From assembly GCA_040883315.1 (NCBI GenBank), contig JBFLKU010000019.1:136894-200893 (forward strand): a stretch of DNA of 64,000 nucleotides, given 5' to 3'. The translations under genes and the position numbers were made by a program. The notes beneath the pieces were generated by a model. The model did no database searches, was not told the DNA's origin, and saw only the letters and a list, made by a program, of their open reading frames with translations. Source of the stretch: JAFGUF01 sp040883315. Its GTDB lineage: Bacteria > Bacillota > Clostridia > Christensenellales > UMGS416. This document shows, piece by piece, positions 25,155-34,414 of the stretch. The number at the start of each line of letters is the position of its first letter. Within the stretch, counting starts at the first letter, position 1.

Positions 25155-26597
25155 TTAATCAGGAATCTCTGTAGCCGATGGTCTATTCTTCATCATATCG
25201 TCAAAAGCTTGCTGAGTATATACTGATACACTTGCTCCATCCACTGCAGAAAGAATATAAAAGTCATCATCCTTGTCCTCCCAGTCTAAAAACAGCCATT
25301 CTCTGCTTTCAAATTCTACTAGCTCTTCATCTGTATACTGCGGGTAATCCTTATACACAAAAAACCAGCATGGCGCATACATAAATTCCTCTGAATTGTT
25401 TACAAGAGGCAGATAATTAAGTCCAAGTTTAATCTCATAAATATCCATAATCCTTAAACGGCTTTGTTCACGCTCATCAAGGTATGCATATTTTATATTT
25501 AAAAACTCTTCAAACCTTGTCATTAATTCATCAAAAGATAAAATGTCTACATGTTCTGTCATAATTTCAACTATTCTTATGGGGTTCATCCAATAGAAAG
25601 AGGTTACAACACCATATTCATTAACAAATATACGTATCTGCTCTAATTCAGCTGGAGGTAAATAATCATAGTCATCATCATAATTCATACTAAATCCTCC
25701 CAATTGAACAGGAGTTAATCCGCCAAACTCACGCATAAATACCATTTGATATCCGCCGTAGTCAATCTCGTATCCATTTGAATATCCTTCTCCGTAATAG
25801 GCCTTGTTGCACTCTACAACACTCATATTTTCTATACCAAGGTCTGCGAAAAAAGCTTGAACAGAGCTATTTGCCTGTTCTAAAGTAAAATCAATTTCCT
25901 TTTGAGGCATTTCATGTTCTTCCCAAGTAATATTATCTTCATATGTTTCATTAGCGACCCAACAATTTTCGTTTGTTGTAAAGCAAACCTCACGCTCAGT
26001 TATCCGCATATATCCATACTCTTCCTGATCTCTAATAATTCTGCCCTCAAGGACGTTTCCCTGATATATTGAGTAGTCTGTAATCACAGTCATAATATCT
26101 TCGTCTGGAGCATTTTCTCTTTCTTGAAGCAATTGTTCAACCCATTGCTTATCACCTTCATCAAATACGTACTCTCCATTCTCTAGGTGTCCTTTTTTAG
26201 CTTCCACTATCCACTCGTCATAATCTGACTTTGTCCAGACTTTCGGAGTGACTAAAATGCCATCCTGCATAAAATATTCTCTTATCTCATCTGCTCTATC
26301 CTGTGTAAAAGGGTCAGAGGCAATCTTTGCCACAGGTACAGAGTCTATATCGGGCATATATACATCCGCATCAATATCTATAACAAGGCTACCTTCTTTT
26401 ATTACATATTTTTGTGTAATGTGTTCAGGCACTTCATATTCGAATTGTACATCAGATCTATTATTAGCAGAATCATAAACTTTCTGCTCAGTGCTATCTT
26501 TGGAAATAACTATTGACCCGTCAGGTGTAGTTTGACAAGCACCAAGTATCAGACATGACATAAGCACAAAACCGGCTATCTTTAAATAATTATTCAT
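25155..26597 (-). CDS. Lipoprotein of the DUF6034-like family, copy 1
   Basis: A 480-residue exported lipoprotein. Lipobox LILGAC gives the acylated cysteine at about residue 21, followed by QTTPDGSIVISKD. The body is acidic and rich in Tyr/Glu with a DPFTQDRADEIREYF segment. It shares the TPD-x2-IVIS N-terminal motif and overall layout with the lipoproteins at 28948 and 31534. I believe the family is DUF6034, seen in gut Firmicutes; this is from memory. It sits between the two ABC modules and is likely a ligand-binding or immunity-type surface component. Confidence 0.75.
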   Translation of the reverse strand: MNNYLKIAGFVLMSCLILGACQTTPDGSIVISKDSTEQKVYDSANNRSDVQFEYEVPEHITQKYVIKEGSLVIDIDADVYMPDIDSVPVAKIASDPFTQDRADEIREYFMQDGILVTPKVWTKSDYDEWIVEAKKGHLENGEYVFDEGDKQWVEQLLQERENAPDEDIMTVITDYSIYQGNVLEGRIIRDQEEYGYMRITEREVCFTTNENCWVANETYEDNITWEEHEMPQKEIDFTLEQANSSVQAFFADLGIENMSVVECNKAYYGEGYSNGYEIDYGGYQMVFMREFGGLTPVQLGGFSMNYDDDYDYLPPAELEQIRIFVNEYGVVTSFYWMNPIRIVEIMTEHVDILSFDELMTRFEEFLNIKYAYLDEREQSRLRIMDIYEIKLGLNYLPLVNNSEEFMYAPCWFFVYKDYPQYTDEELVEFESREWLFLDWEDKDDDFYILSAVDGASVSVYTQQAFDDMMKNRPSATEIPD

Positions 26598-26616
26598 TCT
26601 TCATCTCCATTCTTTA

Positions 26617-27267
26617 TTACCTTAAAACCGTTAATACCCCTGCATCCATCTCGCATACTGTATCACAAAGCTCATCTATATCTGCCTGATTATGGCTTGC
26701 CAAAAGTATTGTTTTGCCCTTTGCTTTAAGCTCTAAAAATAGCTGCCTCATGTCCTTTATGGCATGCTTATCCAACCCATTAAAAGGCTCATCCAATATT
26801 AGCATTAAAGGGTCTTCCATGATTGCCTGAGCTATGCCCAGTCTTTGCCTCATACCTAATGAATATTTTGATACAAACTTCTTCATATGAGGGTCTAGTC
26901 CTACCCTTTTAATAGTATCTTTTATGATTTTATCGTCTATCCTTTTCCTTAACGATGCAAGTATCTGCAGATTTTTAAAGCCTGACTGATACGGTAGAAA
27001 GCCCGGCATTTCAATGATTATCCCCATGTCCTCCGGGAAGTCCATGTCCTTGCCCACTTGCTGATAGTCGACAAATATCTTGCCCTTACTGAGATATAGA
27101 AAACCGCATATGCACTTGAATAACACAGTTTTACCGCTGCCGTTATTGCCGACAATGCCATGGATTTTTCCTTCTTCAAATTCATGGTTTATATCGTGCA
27201 GCACTTCTTCGTTTCCGAATGATTTATATACGTTCTGTATGCTAATTGCTATGTCTTTTTTGCTCAT
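26617..27267 (-). CDS. ABC transporter ATP-binding protein (ABC-2 type)
   Basis: A 216-residue ATPase: Walker A GNNGSGKTVLF, signature YSLGMRQRLGIAQAI, Walker B LMLILDEPFNGLD, switch LLASHN. This subtype drives ABC-2 permeases of bacteriocin-immunity or antibiotic-export systems. Its start overlaps the stop of the permease at 27267, showing coupled translation with its partners at 27267 and 28160. Confidence 0.92.
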   Translation of the reverse strand: MSKKDIAISIQNVYKSFGNEEVLHDINHEFEEGKIHGIVGNNGSGKTVLFKCICGFLYLSKGKIFVDYQQVGKDMDFPEDMGIIIEMPGFLPYQSGFKNLQILASLRKRIDDKIIKDTIKRVGLDPHMKKFVSKYSLGMRQRLGIAQAIMEDPLMLILDEPFNGLDKHAIKDMRQLFLELKAKGKTILLASHNQADIDELCDTVCEMDAGVLTVLR

Positions 27268-28163
27268 TAATCCAGTCCCCCTGTAAACTTGAAATTATAT
27301 TTTCTAACTGCAAAATACGAAATAATAAATAACAACAATATCAGTCCACCATAAAATATATAGGTATGCCACATCCTAGGCAGCAAATCATACCCGAAAT
27401 TATGCATATGGTATGTTGCATGGTTCAATGGCGACAGCCAGCCAGTAATTACATTTGCTATATACATCTGCTCATCCTGTAAATTAAGTGCCTGCTTGAA
27501 AATCTGTGGGTTTAGCAAAAAGCCATATAGACTGAATGAAAATACACTAGCTATTCCCCAAAACTTACCCTTTTTTATGTTTACCGCAAACATTATAAAA
27601 ACACACACTAGCACATACAGAAGCATTAGCAAAAAGATAGTTGCCATGCACTCATACGGTGTGCTCATTTCCATGGTCTTCACCATGCTGGGCAGAGCTA
27701 CTGCCTTGCCCGCAGGAGAATACCCCAATATCGCCCCAGTTTCTGACCACATATTGCCAGGGAATGCATTTTTAGCACATAGCACTATGCTAGATACCAG
27801 TATAAATACCATATATATAAATGTTGCTAGCACTATATATAAAACCTGCCCCAGCATCCATCTGAACCTAGTTGTTCTCATTAAATAATACGGTATGCCC
27901 ACACCCAAAAACGGCATATCAGAAAATAGCAGTATCAGCAAAAGTGATGCAATCAATATGGAATTGCTGTCTCCAAATGACCACACAAAGGGCTCTGCAA
28001 CCTGCATAATAGTTTCATATTCATAGCTAAACTTCACAGCTTTATCCGTAAGCAGAAAGCACAATACAAAAGCAAGAGAGAAGGTTATAAATATCCTAGG
28101 GTTTTTCTTCCAGCTTTGGAAATTATATAAGCAGATTTCCCATATTTGCGACAAAGCTTTCAT
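27267..28163 (-). CDS. ABC-2-like permease, subunit 1
   Basis: A 298-residue membrane protein with about six hydrophobic segments (around residues 25-45, 70-90, 105-130, 175-195, 205-225, 265-285) and a positively charged C-terminus. Its start overlaps the stop of the second permease by four bases and its stop overlaps the ATPase start, so the three make one transporter. Sequence alone gives no substrate. Confidence 0.8.
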   Translation of the reverse strand: MKALSQIWEICLYNFQSWKKNPRIFITFSLAFVLCFLLTDKAVKFSYEYETIMQVAEPFVWSFGDSNSILIASLLLILLFSDMPFLGVGIPYYLMRTTRFRWMLGQVLYIVLATFIYMVFILVSSIVLCAKNAFPGNMWSETGAILGYSPAGKAVALPSMVKTMEMSTPYECMATIFLLMLLYVLVCVFIMFAVNIKKGKFWGIASVFSFSLYGFLLNPQIFKQALNLQDEQMYIANVITGWLSPLNHATYHMHNFGYDLLPRMWHTYIFYGGLILLLFIISYFAVRKYNFKFTGGLD

Positions 28164-28912
28164 CCTTCTATCCTCCTTTCGATTACATTGAAATTAATAG
28201 CGCAGATAATAGTTGTTAAAAGTAGCATTAAAATTATTGCACCCCAGCTGCCTAATGGCCAATTATGCTCAATCAGCAGCCATTCTTTGGGGTTAATCAC
28301 ATATAAATTCCTGAAATATCTTTCCTGCAATATTACAAGCACATAAAAGAAAACAAAGGGGGATGCATATGCCATATACTTAGATAAGGATATGTTTGCA
28401 AGTAGTGCTCCTATACTGGCCCATAATGCCCCTGCAAAGAAAAACTTAATGGCATACATAAGCACATTCATGAATGGAGGTATGGCATATTCGCTGACGT
28501 TCTCGATTGGGGAATATATAAGCTTTGTTATGAAGAAAAATATCAATATACCTGCAGATAGCACCAGACCTCCTGATATTGCAGGTACTAATACTTTGCC
28601 CTTTATATAACGTTTTTTATCACATTTCATTAAATATGACTTAATATATCCGCTCGTATATTCCTCAAGAAATGCTGTAGTATAGGACAAAGTGCATATT
28701 ATAGGCAGCGCCATCAGCACAATGTCTGAGCACAGTGAATTAGTCAGCAAATTGGCATGGTAATAGGTCGGGAGGCCATACTTCAGTGCATTCTCTGGAA
28801 ATAGCTGTTTCACTCCTGCCCCAAGTGCTATTATTAATACCATCACGCCAATTGAAATTGCTGATGATAGATTTAATATGCTTCTTTTTATGTCTGTTTT
28901 TATTTCTTGCAT
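28160..28912 (-). CDS. ABC-2-like permease, subunit 2
   Basis: A 250-residue protein with six predicted membrane segments (first at about 16-35, last at 225-243). The two-permease plus one-ATPase layout resembles LanFEG-type lantibiotic immunity transporters and SalX/YxjN-like systems. It follows the lipoprotein at 28948 after 36 bases. Confidence 0.8.
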   Translation of the reverse strand: MQEIKTDIKRSILNLSSAISIGVMVLIIALGAGVKQLFPENALKYGLPTYYHANLLTNSLCSDIVLMALPIICTLSYTTAFLEEYTSGYIKSYLMKCDKKRYIKGKVLVPAISGGLVLSAGILIFFFITKLIYSPIENVSEYAIPPFMNVLMYAIKFFFAGALWASIGALLANISLSKYMAYASPFVFFYVLVILQERYFRNLYVINPKEWLLIEHNWPLGSWGAIILMLLLTTIICAINFNVIERRIEG

Positions 28913-28947
28913 TTTATTCCTTTTGTAACTGTTAAAATTCTATTCTT

Positions 28948-30615
28948 CTACGTTATCGCAGCTTTCTGCATTATTATACTGCCATCAATTGCATTAATTG
29001 AGAGTATTGGGAAAAACAAGTTGTATGCATTAATATCATACTTATCTTCAATTGCATTTATTTTATATGATCCATAGAAATTCCATACAGGAATGAGTAG
29101 ATATTCGTCAGCACTATTATATGCTGGTATGCCTGCCAATCCTAACTTAATATTTGTTATCGTAATCTCTGCATCACTATACATCTTTAAAAAATCTTCA
29201 TATCCCTCAATATTAGGGTAAATTGGCATTAGCGCCGGTAAGTTATAGTTCAGTTGCATGAAATTGTTAGCATTTTTCATCGCCTGTTCAAAAGGTATAA
29301 TTTTAACATTGTCGTTGATTACATTTGAAATATCAGTTGGATTTGTCCACTTAAATTCAGCTATTGAATCATTTGTTACTCTAATACGTATTTCTTCATA
29401 AGCTATTGCACTATTATATTCATCTTCATGGTAAAATTCCTGATTTGCATTTAAGAGAGGAATTCCGTAGTAATTAGGTCTCATGATAACCAAATAGAAC
29501 TTGCTCTTTATATCATTCAAATTAAGATAATTTTCAAAACTGATTTCTTCTCCATCAACATCCTTTATGAAATTGCGAAATCCTCTAATATCTTCTACCC
29601 CAATAAGATTTTTACAATATTTTACATAAAAGCCGTCGGTCCATATATTGTTAACTATATTTTTTGCTATTCCTATTGCATCTTGTTCACCTATAGTTAT
29701 ATCAGGATAAAACGAATCTAAACTGCCTGATTCAGATAAATATCCAAACGGATCAGAATCTAAAATATAATTTATTTCTCCTGACAATGGTACATATGAA
29801 TAAACCACATGTATTTGATACATTTCCATTCCATATACGCTCTCAACACTACGATTATTAAATGAAAAGGGGAATTCATTATATATTGTTAACCGAGCAA
29901 ATAAATTATTGCTTAGTACAACATCACTTTGTAAGTATAGGTTTACATCTTCATCATATTCTCTTTCAATCAATTCATCTTTTGTCATGTTTAGTTCAAT
30001 ATTTTTAGAATGATGGTCATAGTTAACATAAAAATTAAATGGTCTAAATACTGAATCAGTAGGTATTTTAGGTACTTCGGTCGGAGCTTCTATAAGCATC
30101 TGCGTATATTGAGTAATTTTATCACATAAGATCTCCTTAGCCGCTTCAACATCTTTATCAGAATTGTATATTTGATTTAGTCTCTCCTCATCAGCCAAAT
30201 CTGCTTGTAATTGCAAAATCCAATCTTCAATTTCCTCTTTATTTAATGACATTGAAGCGTAGTAACCTGAATTTCCTTCCATAAACTCGTCTATTGCCCA
30301 TTGTGTCATTTCTTTTGATATTGGCGATGGATTTATTAAAATAACCGGGTATTTAGTTGTTTCTGGTGTTTCTACTGTGGCATCTATTGTAATCGTTACT
30401 TTTTTGTCTTTAGATATATATTTGCCTTCATAGTATACAGGGTATTCAATTGTGTCATTATCTGATTCTCTAATTAATATAGCCTTTTCAAATTCTTTTT
30501 GATTGTGAGATATAACTATATTTTCATCAGGTGTTGGTTTACATGAAGATGTTAAGCATGTAAATATTGCTATAAAAATAACTAGTGTTTTTTTTGAATT
30601 CTTTAGTATTTGCAT
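28948..30615 (-). CDS. Lipoprotein of the DUF6034-like family, copy 2
   Basis: A 555-residue lipoprotein, first gene of the eight-gene ABC operon. After the signal peptide and lipobox LTSSC comes KPTPDENIVISHNQ, matching the N-terminal motif of its two paralogues. Start at 30615 has GAGG nine bases upstream; an ATG five codons earlier does not. It is about 75-90 residues longer than the other copies. No enzymatic motif seen. Confidence 0.75.
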   Translation of the reverse strand: MQILKNSKKTLVIFIAIFTCLTSSCKPTPDENIVISHNQKEFEKAILIRESDNDTIEYPVYYEGKYISKDKKVTITIDATVETPETTKYPVILINPSPISKEMTQWAIDEFMEGNSGYYASMSLNKEEIEDWILQLQADLADEERLNQIYNSDKDVEAAKEILCDKITQYTQMLIEAPTEVPKIPTDSVFRPFNFYVNYDHHSKNIELNMTKDELIEREYDEDVNLYLQSDVVLSNNLFARLTIYNEFPFSFNNRSVESVYGMEMYQIHVVYSYVPLSGEINYILDSDPFGYLSESGSLDSFYPDITIGEQDAIGIAKNIVNNIWTDGFYVKYCKNLIGVEDIRGFRNFIKDVDGEEISFENYLNLNDIKSKFYLVIMRPNYYGIPLLNANQEFYHEDEYNSAIAYEEIRIRVTNDSIAEFKWTNPTDISNVINDNVKIIPFEQAMKNANNFMQLNYNLPALMPIYPNIEGYEDFLKMYSDAEITITNIKLGLAGIPAYNSADEYLLIPVWNFYGSYKINAIEDKYDINAYNLFFPILSINAIDGSIIMQKAAIT

Positions 30616-30807
30616 ATTGTTAATCCTCATTTTTTATTTATTTTTAATTTTGCATTTATGTATTTAACATCTTTATTAGTTAACTAAATCTATCAATAAT
30701 GCACTCACTTCTATCACCTCATTTCAAGTCAATAGCAATTAGTTGTTTTTTCAAAATCTAGTATTGAAGCCACCATAAAGATGGCTCCATTTAACTAATA
30801 TTTAATA
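30616..30807. other. 192-base spacer between a secreted-protein gene and the ABC operon
   Basis: AT-rich, no ORF. It contains a weak hairpin at about 30768-30788 (AGCCATC / GGTGGCT on the minus strand) behind the stop at 30808 that may end that transcript. No convincing promoter for the operon was found. Confidence 0.4.
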
Positions 30808-31209
30808 TTAATCTGTCCAGTAATCGGACACCTCATGATAAGCCGTTGCTGGACCCCAGTATGCTTCTATTACAGCCCAACATGCTTTTCTTCCATATAT
30901 ACTATCCCAGATATACCCACCTACTTGACCATTATTATATATCCTCCTTCCTACGTGGTAATCACTGCTATCATATCCAAGATATCCTGTTATGTAAGTG
31001 CCATAAGATGACGTTTCACTCATCCATTCTCTGTCTACTATATAGTCCATCACCTCATATGAACCATTTGTCGTATCTTGTTGGTTATCTAGAGTCGCTG
31101 TACTTACTGGATAATGATTATCTGCATGTACAATTACAGTTGAACATACTGTTAAACATATAATAGCTATTGCAACTATTAAAACTGCTCTTTTTTTACT
31201 TCTTGGCAT
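30808..31209 (-). CDS. Small secreted protein A
   Basis: A 133-residue exported protein: basic N-terminus, hydrophobic core and cleavage near VIVHA-DN, leaving about 104 residues rich in Tyr, Gly, Trp and Ser with no cysteine pair that could form a disulfide. Not recognised. AAAGGAG precedes the ATG. Its upstream region (31215-31363) is nearly identical to that of secreted protein B, so the two are co-regulated. Could be a bacteriocin-like or surface protein; that is inference from the neighbouring ABC transporters and lipoproteins. Confidence 0.7.
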   Translation of the reverse strand: MPRSKKRAVLIVAIAIICLTVCSTVIVHADNHYPVSTATLDNQQDTTNGSYEVMDYIVDREWMSETSSYGTYITGYLGYDSSDYHVGRRIYNNGQVGGYIWDSIYGRKACWAVIEAYWGPATAYHEVSDYWTD

Positions 31210-31214
31210 TCTTA

Positions 31215-31363
31215 AAATCTCCTTTTCATTTGTAATAAGGCTATTTTATGCTATAATAATTAACGTCCTTGCTTAACATGCATCACCTTAGCCTATAGGT
31301 GATAGGAGCTCAACCTATTGTTTACGTAAGGACTTTTTTTAGATCAACACTATCTCATCACCT
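31215..31363 (-). promoter_or_regulatory. Duplicated leader, copy A
   Basis: About 149 bases almost identical to 33402-33550. On the minus strand it runs from AGGTGATGAGATAG, through a 69-nt foldable element (31333-31265), to the AAAAGGAG ribosome binding site of secreted protein A. The element has a terminal stem GTCCTT/AAGGAC enclosing hairpins ATAGG/CCTAT and ATCACCT/AGGTGAT. The upstream AGGTGAT can replace the 3' arm of the last hairpin and a second ATAGG can replace the first, so two mutually exclusive folds exist. Matches no riboswitch class I know. Confidence 0.6.
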
Positions 31364-31533
31364 CCCCTATTTATATAAATCTAAAATTAGTATTATGTTA
31401 TCATTACTCCTCATGCATTGCATATATTTGCATTTATTATATTACTTTACTGTTTATCTATAATTAAACTACTCTTTTTATTAATTAATCCTTATTTCTA
31501 TTTTTGCTTTTCATTTAATATTTCTCTGTAATT

Positions 31534-32934
31534 TCATTTTCCTGAAATAATAGACCCATCCACTGCATTAATAGTGAGTAAACTAATTAGTTCCGGCTGT
31601 TTACCTTCCAAAACACTTCCATCTGATAATTCCTGACCTTCACCATAATCATAACCACCATAAAAAGCCCATACAGGTATTAGCATATATTCATACTTCT
31701 TGTCCTTTATAGGCTCAACAGCATAAGTGAGAATTATTTTATCAATATATAAACTGTATTCCAATTGATTATTTTCAGCATATGCATACTTCACCGCTAA
31801 TTGATTTTCTACACTTTCCATCAATTGGCTAAACTCTATCAATGTAATATTCTCTTTCATAATAGAATTTATTTCATATATGTTGCTCCAATCAACTCTT
31901 ATTATTTCTTCATTAGATACTTCAATTAATAAGGATTCATTAATAAATGGATCTATATAATCCTCTTCATTCACTATTTTATTATTATATAATGAGCCAC
32001 CAAATTGCACATATGGTTGAATAATTGTTTCATTAAATTCTCGTGCATATATCATGACATATCCTGAGATATCGTTATTACCATATCCTGATGTCGTAGC
32101 TAACATATCTACTAGATATCTTGATTTGACCCCAATTTCTTCTAGAAAAGCATTTGCTATTTTTACAGCATTTTCTGCATCTTGAGTTTCAAAAATAGGA
32201 TTCTCATCAAATTTAATGCTACTAGTATCATCACTGATATAATATGTTTCTTTACTTAAATCATCATACAAAACATAACTATCATAACCGTTGCTATATT
32301 TTGACTCTAAAGTATTGTGTATCTCTAAAGCAGGTGTATATTTATCAAGAGGATTTTCTCTAAGTACTATACTATGGTGTTCATATCCATCTTCCTTGAT
32401 TATTTGATACTCACCATTATATTTGTATAAAGTAACTTCATCTGGAGCATTCTCTAATTTCTCATATAGATAATCTATTACACTTTGCAAGTATTCCACC
32501 TTTGATTGATCATTATTAGAATTTGCTCCTTGTATATCAGCTTTTATATCTATTATCCTTTCTTCTATCTCGGATTTTGTCATATCTGTAATTGCAAGAT
32601 AAACATCTGTAGTTCCATAAATCGCATTTATAATTTTGTTTGCCTGATCTATTGGTATATAGTACGGCTTTATTTCTGCAACAGCATAGTTTAATACATC
32701 TTTATTAACTATAACTTCAGCATCAATTATAACTTCTAAATTACCATTATATTTCTTGTAACTAGTTTCCCAACTATCCGGAAAACCGATACATTGATTA
32801 TTGTTTTCTTCTTCCATAGCTTGTTCAAATATTTCAGAGTCTTTATTAATAACATATTCATCAGTAGGTGTGTTTTGACAAGCCATTAGTAATATAAAAA
32901 AAGCTAAAATCATTAAAAAACAAATCTTTTTCAT
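31534..32934 (-). CDS. Lipoprotein of the DUF6034-like family, copy 3
   Basis: A 466-residue lipoprotein with lipobox LLMAC and then QNTPTDEYVINKD, the shared N-terminal motif. Acidic, Tyr-rich body. AAAGGAG precedes the start. It follows secreted protein B by 57 bases containing a perfect hairpin (32958-32976). As each lipoprotein sits next to either an ABC module or a secreted protein, a shared role in recognising or protecting against the secreted products is possible but unproven. Confidence 0.75.
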   Translation of the reverse strand: MKKICFLMILAFFILLMACQNTPTDEYVINKDSEIFEQAMEEENNNQCIGFPDSWETSYKKYNGNLEVIIDAEVIVNKDVLNYAVAEIKPYYIPIDQANKIINAIYGTTDVYLAITDMTKSEIEERIIDIKADIQGANSNNDQSKVEYLQSVIDYLYEKLENAPDEVTLYKYNGEYQIIKEDGYEHHSIVLRENPLDKYTPALEIHNTLESKYSNGYDSYVLYDDLSKETYYISDDTSSIKFDENPIFETQDAENAVKIANAFLEEIGVKSRYLVDMLATTSGYGNNDISGYVMIYAREFNETIIQPYVQFGGSLYNNKIVNEEDYIDPFINESLLIEVSNEEIIRVDWSNIYEINSIMKENITLIEFSQLMESVENQLAVKYAYAENNQLEYSLYIDKIILTYAVEPIKDKKYEYMLIPVWAFYGGYDYGEGQELSDGSVLEGKQPELISLLTINAVDGSIISGK

Positions 32935-32957
32935 TTTATTTTTCTCCTTTGTTTACC

Positions 32958-32976
32958 GGAGGATTTTTAATCCTCC
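32958..32976. promoter_or_regulatory. GGAGGATT/AATCCTCC hairpin between secreted protein B and lipoprotein 3
   Basis: Perfect eight-base arms with a three-base loop, 24 bases upstream of the lipoprotein start on the minus strand. It carries a Shine-Dalgarno-like GGAGG in its stem. No U tract follows, so mRNA processing or translational control is more likely than termination. Confidence 0.55.
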
Positions 32977-32991
32977 AGTAATTAAGTAGTG

Positions 32992-33399
32992 TTAGTATTC
33001 ATAGATTGCGTATTCTCCAGTTTTATATTCACCATTATTACCCATTGCAGTTAATTGCAGTTGTAAAGGGCACCCACCAGTATGATCAAAATAAATATCA
33101 GCATAATACCAATCCCCACCTAAAAACACATAGAATGAATCTGATGCACTGGTATTACAGTAAGAACAGTATGCTCTACCTAGATAATATACACTTGCTG
33201 ATGTTGAACGAGCAAGAAACACTTCATTATCAGGTATAGCATAAAGTTCTGAATCGGTTTCTCTTACTGTTCCATATCCTGGCACATAAACATAATAATC
33301 CTCTTTTGTCCAAGTTCCGGCCAAAACAACACTCATAATTGTAGCAGAGAGTAAAATAACTAAGATTAAACTCGCAATTATTTTTCTTCTTTTCAGCAT
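32992..33399 (-). CDS. Small secreted protein B
   Basis: A 135-residue exported protein: MLKRRKIIASLILVILLSA signal peptide with cleavage near VVLAG, then about 110 residues with a CSYCNTSASD segment and a later single Cys (GGCPLQ), rich in Tyr and Gly. Not recognised. Start at 33399 chosen because AAAGGAG lies eight bases upstream. Shares the duplicated leader with secreted protein A but not its mature sequence. Confidence 0.7.
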   Translation of the reverse strand: MLKRRKIIASLILVILLSATIMSVVLAGTWTKEDYYVYVPGYGTVRETDSELYAIPDNEVFLARSTSASVYYLGRAYCSYCNTSASDSFYVFLGGDWYYADIYFDHTGGCPLQLQLTAMGNNGEYKTGEYAIYEY

Positions 33400-33401
33400 T
33401 T

Positions 33402-33550
33402 TAAATCTCCTTTTCATTTGAAATAAGACTATTTTATGCTATAATATTAACGTCCTTGCTTAACATGCATCACCTTAGCCTATAGGTGATAGGGGCTCAA
33501 CCTATTGTTTAAGTAAGGACTTTTCTTAAATCAACACTATCTCATCACCT
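33402..33550 (-). promoter_or_regulatory. Duplicated leader, copy B
   Basis: Second copy of the 149-base leader. In its 69-nt element (33520-33452) the outer stem is more complete than in copy A: ACTTAAACA here, ACGTAAACA in A, opposite TGTTAAG. The loop reads TTGAGCCCC here, TTGAGCTCC in A. Confidence 0.6.
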
Positions 33551-33827
33551 CTTTACATTTATAATAAACCTCAATAATATTCTATTTCTTTCATTTTACT
33601 TTATATGTTATATTATGGATTTATGTAATACATTGTAACTCTTTGTCTCCGATATGTAAAGTATTTGTTTCTTTTATATTACATTTATGTGAAGTCTCGG
33701 CTTGTTTTTTTACTCATTTAATTACACTGAAAAAGTTTATTTCTAAATATAAAAACAGCTGATAATAGCTTTTGTGACATAATATGTATTTAGATTATTA
33801 ATTTTCACTTTTTCTACTTTCAATTAA
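33551..33827. other. Gene-free stretch upstream of leader B
   Basis: About 277 AT-rich bases with no ORF with start signals and no clear repeat. It probably holds the promoter for leader B, but I could not settle on one set of boxes. Confidence 0.4.
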
Positions 33828-33868
33828 AAAGCCTACGATACTTTGCTTGTATCATAGGCTTTTTTAGT
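33828..33868. terminator. Terminator behind the sigma-factor gene
   Basis: AAAAAGCCTA-C-GATAC / GTATC-A-TAGGCTTTTTT, a 12-base stem with one mismatch, seven-base loop and T6/A5 flanks, so it works on both strands. It lies 37 bases behind the stop at 33905. Confidence 0.85.
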
Positions 33869-33904
33869 GTCCGTTTTTAATATAACGCTACAGATGAGAT
33901 TTTT

Positions 33905-34363
33905 CTAATTTTCAATTTTTTTTGTTACTTGTTTCAATGTTCGTATTATTGAGCTAATACTTACTTTTTCTTTTTTTGAGATTTCTGTTAAACTCATTCC
34001 GTAGTAATAGTGCATCAAAAATCTTTTTCTTTGCTTTAAAGTAAGTTTATTAAGTTTCTCCAATATTTCACTTATAATCTCTTTTTCAAGATATTTCATT
34101 TCTATATTAGTACTACAATCTTTAAGAATATTCTCCCTTACTTGTATGTCTTGTGATATACCTTCAAGTGATACATTATGTATATAATAATTTCTGTTTT
34201 TATTATTCCATAGTTTTTCTTCAGCTTTGTTTATATAATCATAAAAACTTTCTTCAACCAATTTGTTTTTAATATCTTTATTATGAAGCCTTAGTGCCAG
34301 TTTAATTACTTCCTGCGTTTTTTCATCTAATTTATCAATATTTATATTTATTATTTTATTCAT
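33905..34363 (-). CDS. Sigma-70 region-4-type sigma factor of the element
   Basis: A 152-residue protein whose C-terminal half (LNKLTLKQRKRFLMHYYYGMSLTEISKKEKVSISSIIRTLKQVTKK) is a sigma-70 region 4 helix-turn-helix. The N-terminal half is helical and unlike standard region 2, as in the short sigma-like regulators of Tn916-type elements. I start at 34363, where AAAGGGAG precedes the ATG; a longer reading would pass through a hairpin that buries this site. Likely controls cargo or transfer genes. Confidence 0.8.
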   Translation of the reverse strand: MNKIININIDKLDEKTQEVIKLALRLHNKDIKNKLVEESFYDYINKAEEKLWNNKNRNYYIHNVSLEGISQDIQVRENILKDCSTNIEMKYLEKEIISEILEKLNKLTLKQRKRFLMHYYYGMSLTEISKKEKVSISSIIRTLKQVTKKIEN

Positions 34364-34368
34364 TTTTT

Positions 34369-34403
34369 CTCCCTTTTTATTTATTATCAAATCTAAAAGG
34401 GAG
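34369..34403 (-). promoter_or_regulatory. Ribosome-binding-site-sequestering hairpin of the sigma gene
   Basis: On the minus strand CTCCCTTTT (34403-34395) is complementary to AAAAGGGAG (34377-34369), the ribosome binding site of the sigma gene, with 17 bases between. Nine perfect pairs would hide the site. Confidence 0.6.
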
Positions 34404-34414
34404 GTGAGCGACAT

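Noticed and set aside
31265..31333. Known riboswitch (purine, c-di-GMP or preQ1)
   Set aside because: The three-stem outline recalls the purine class, but the junction and loop sequences do not match any class I know.
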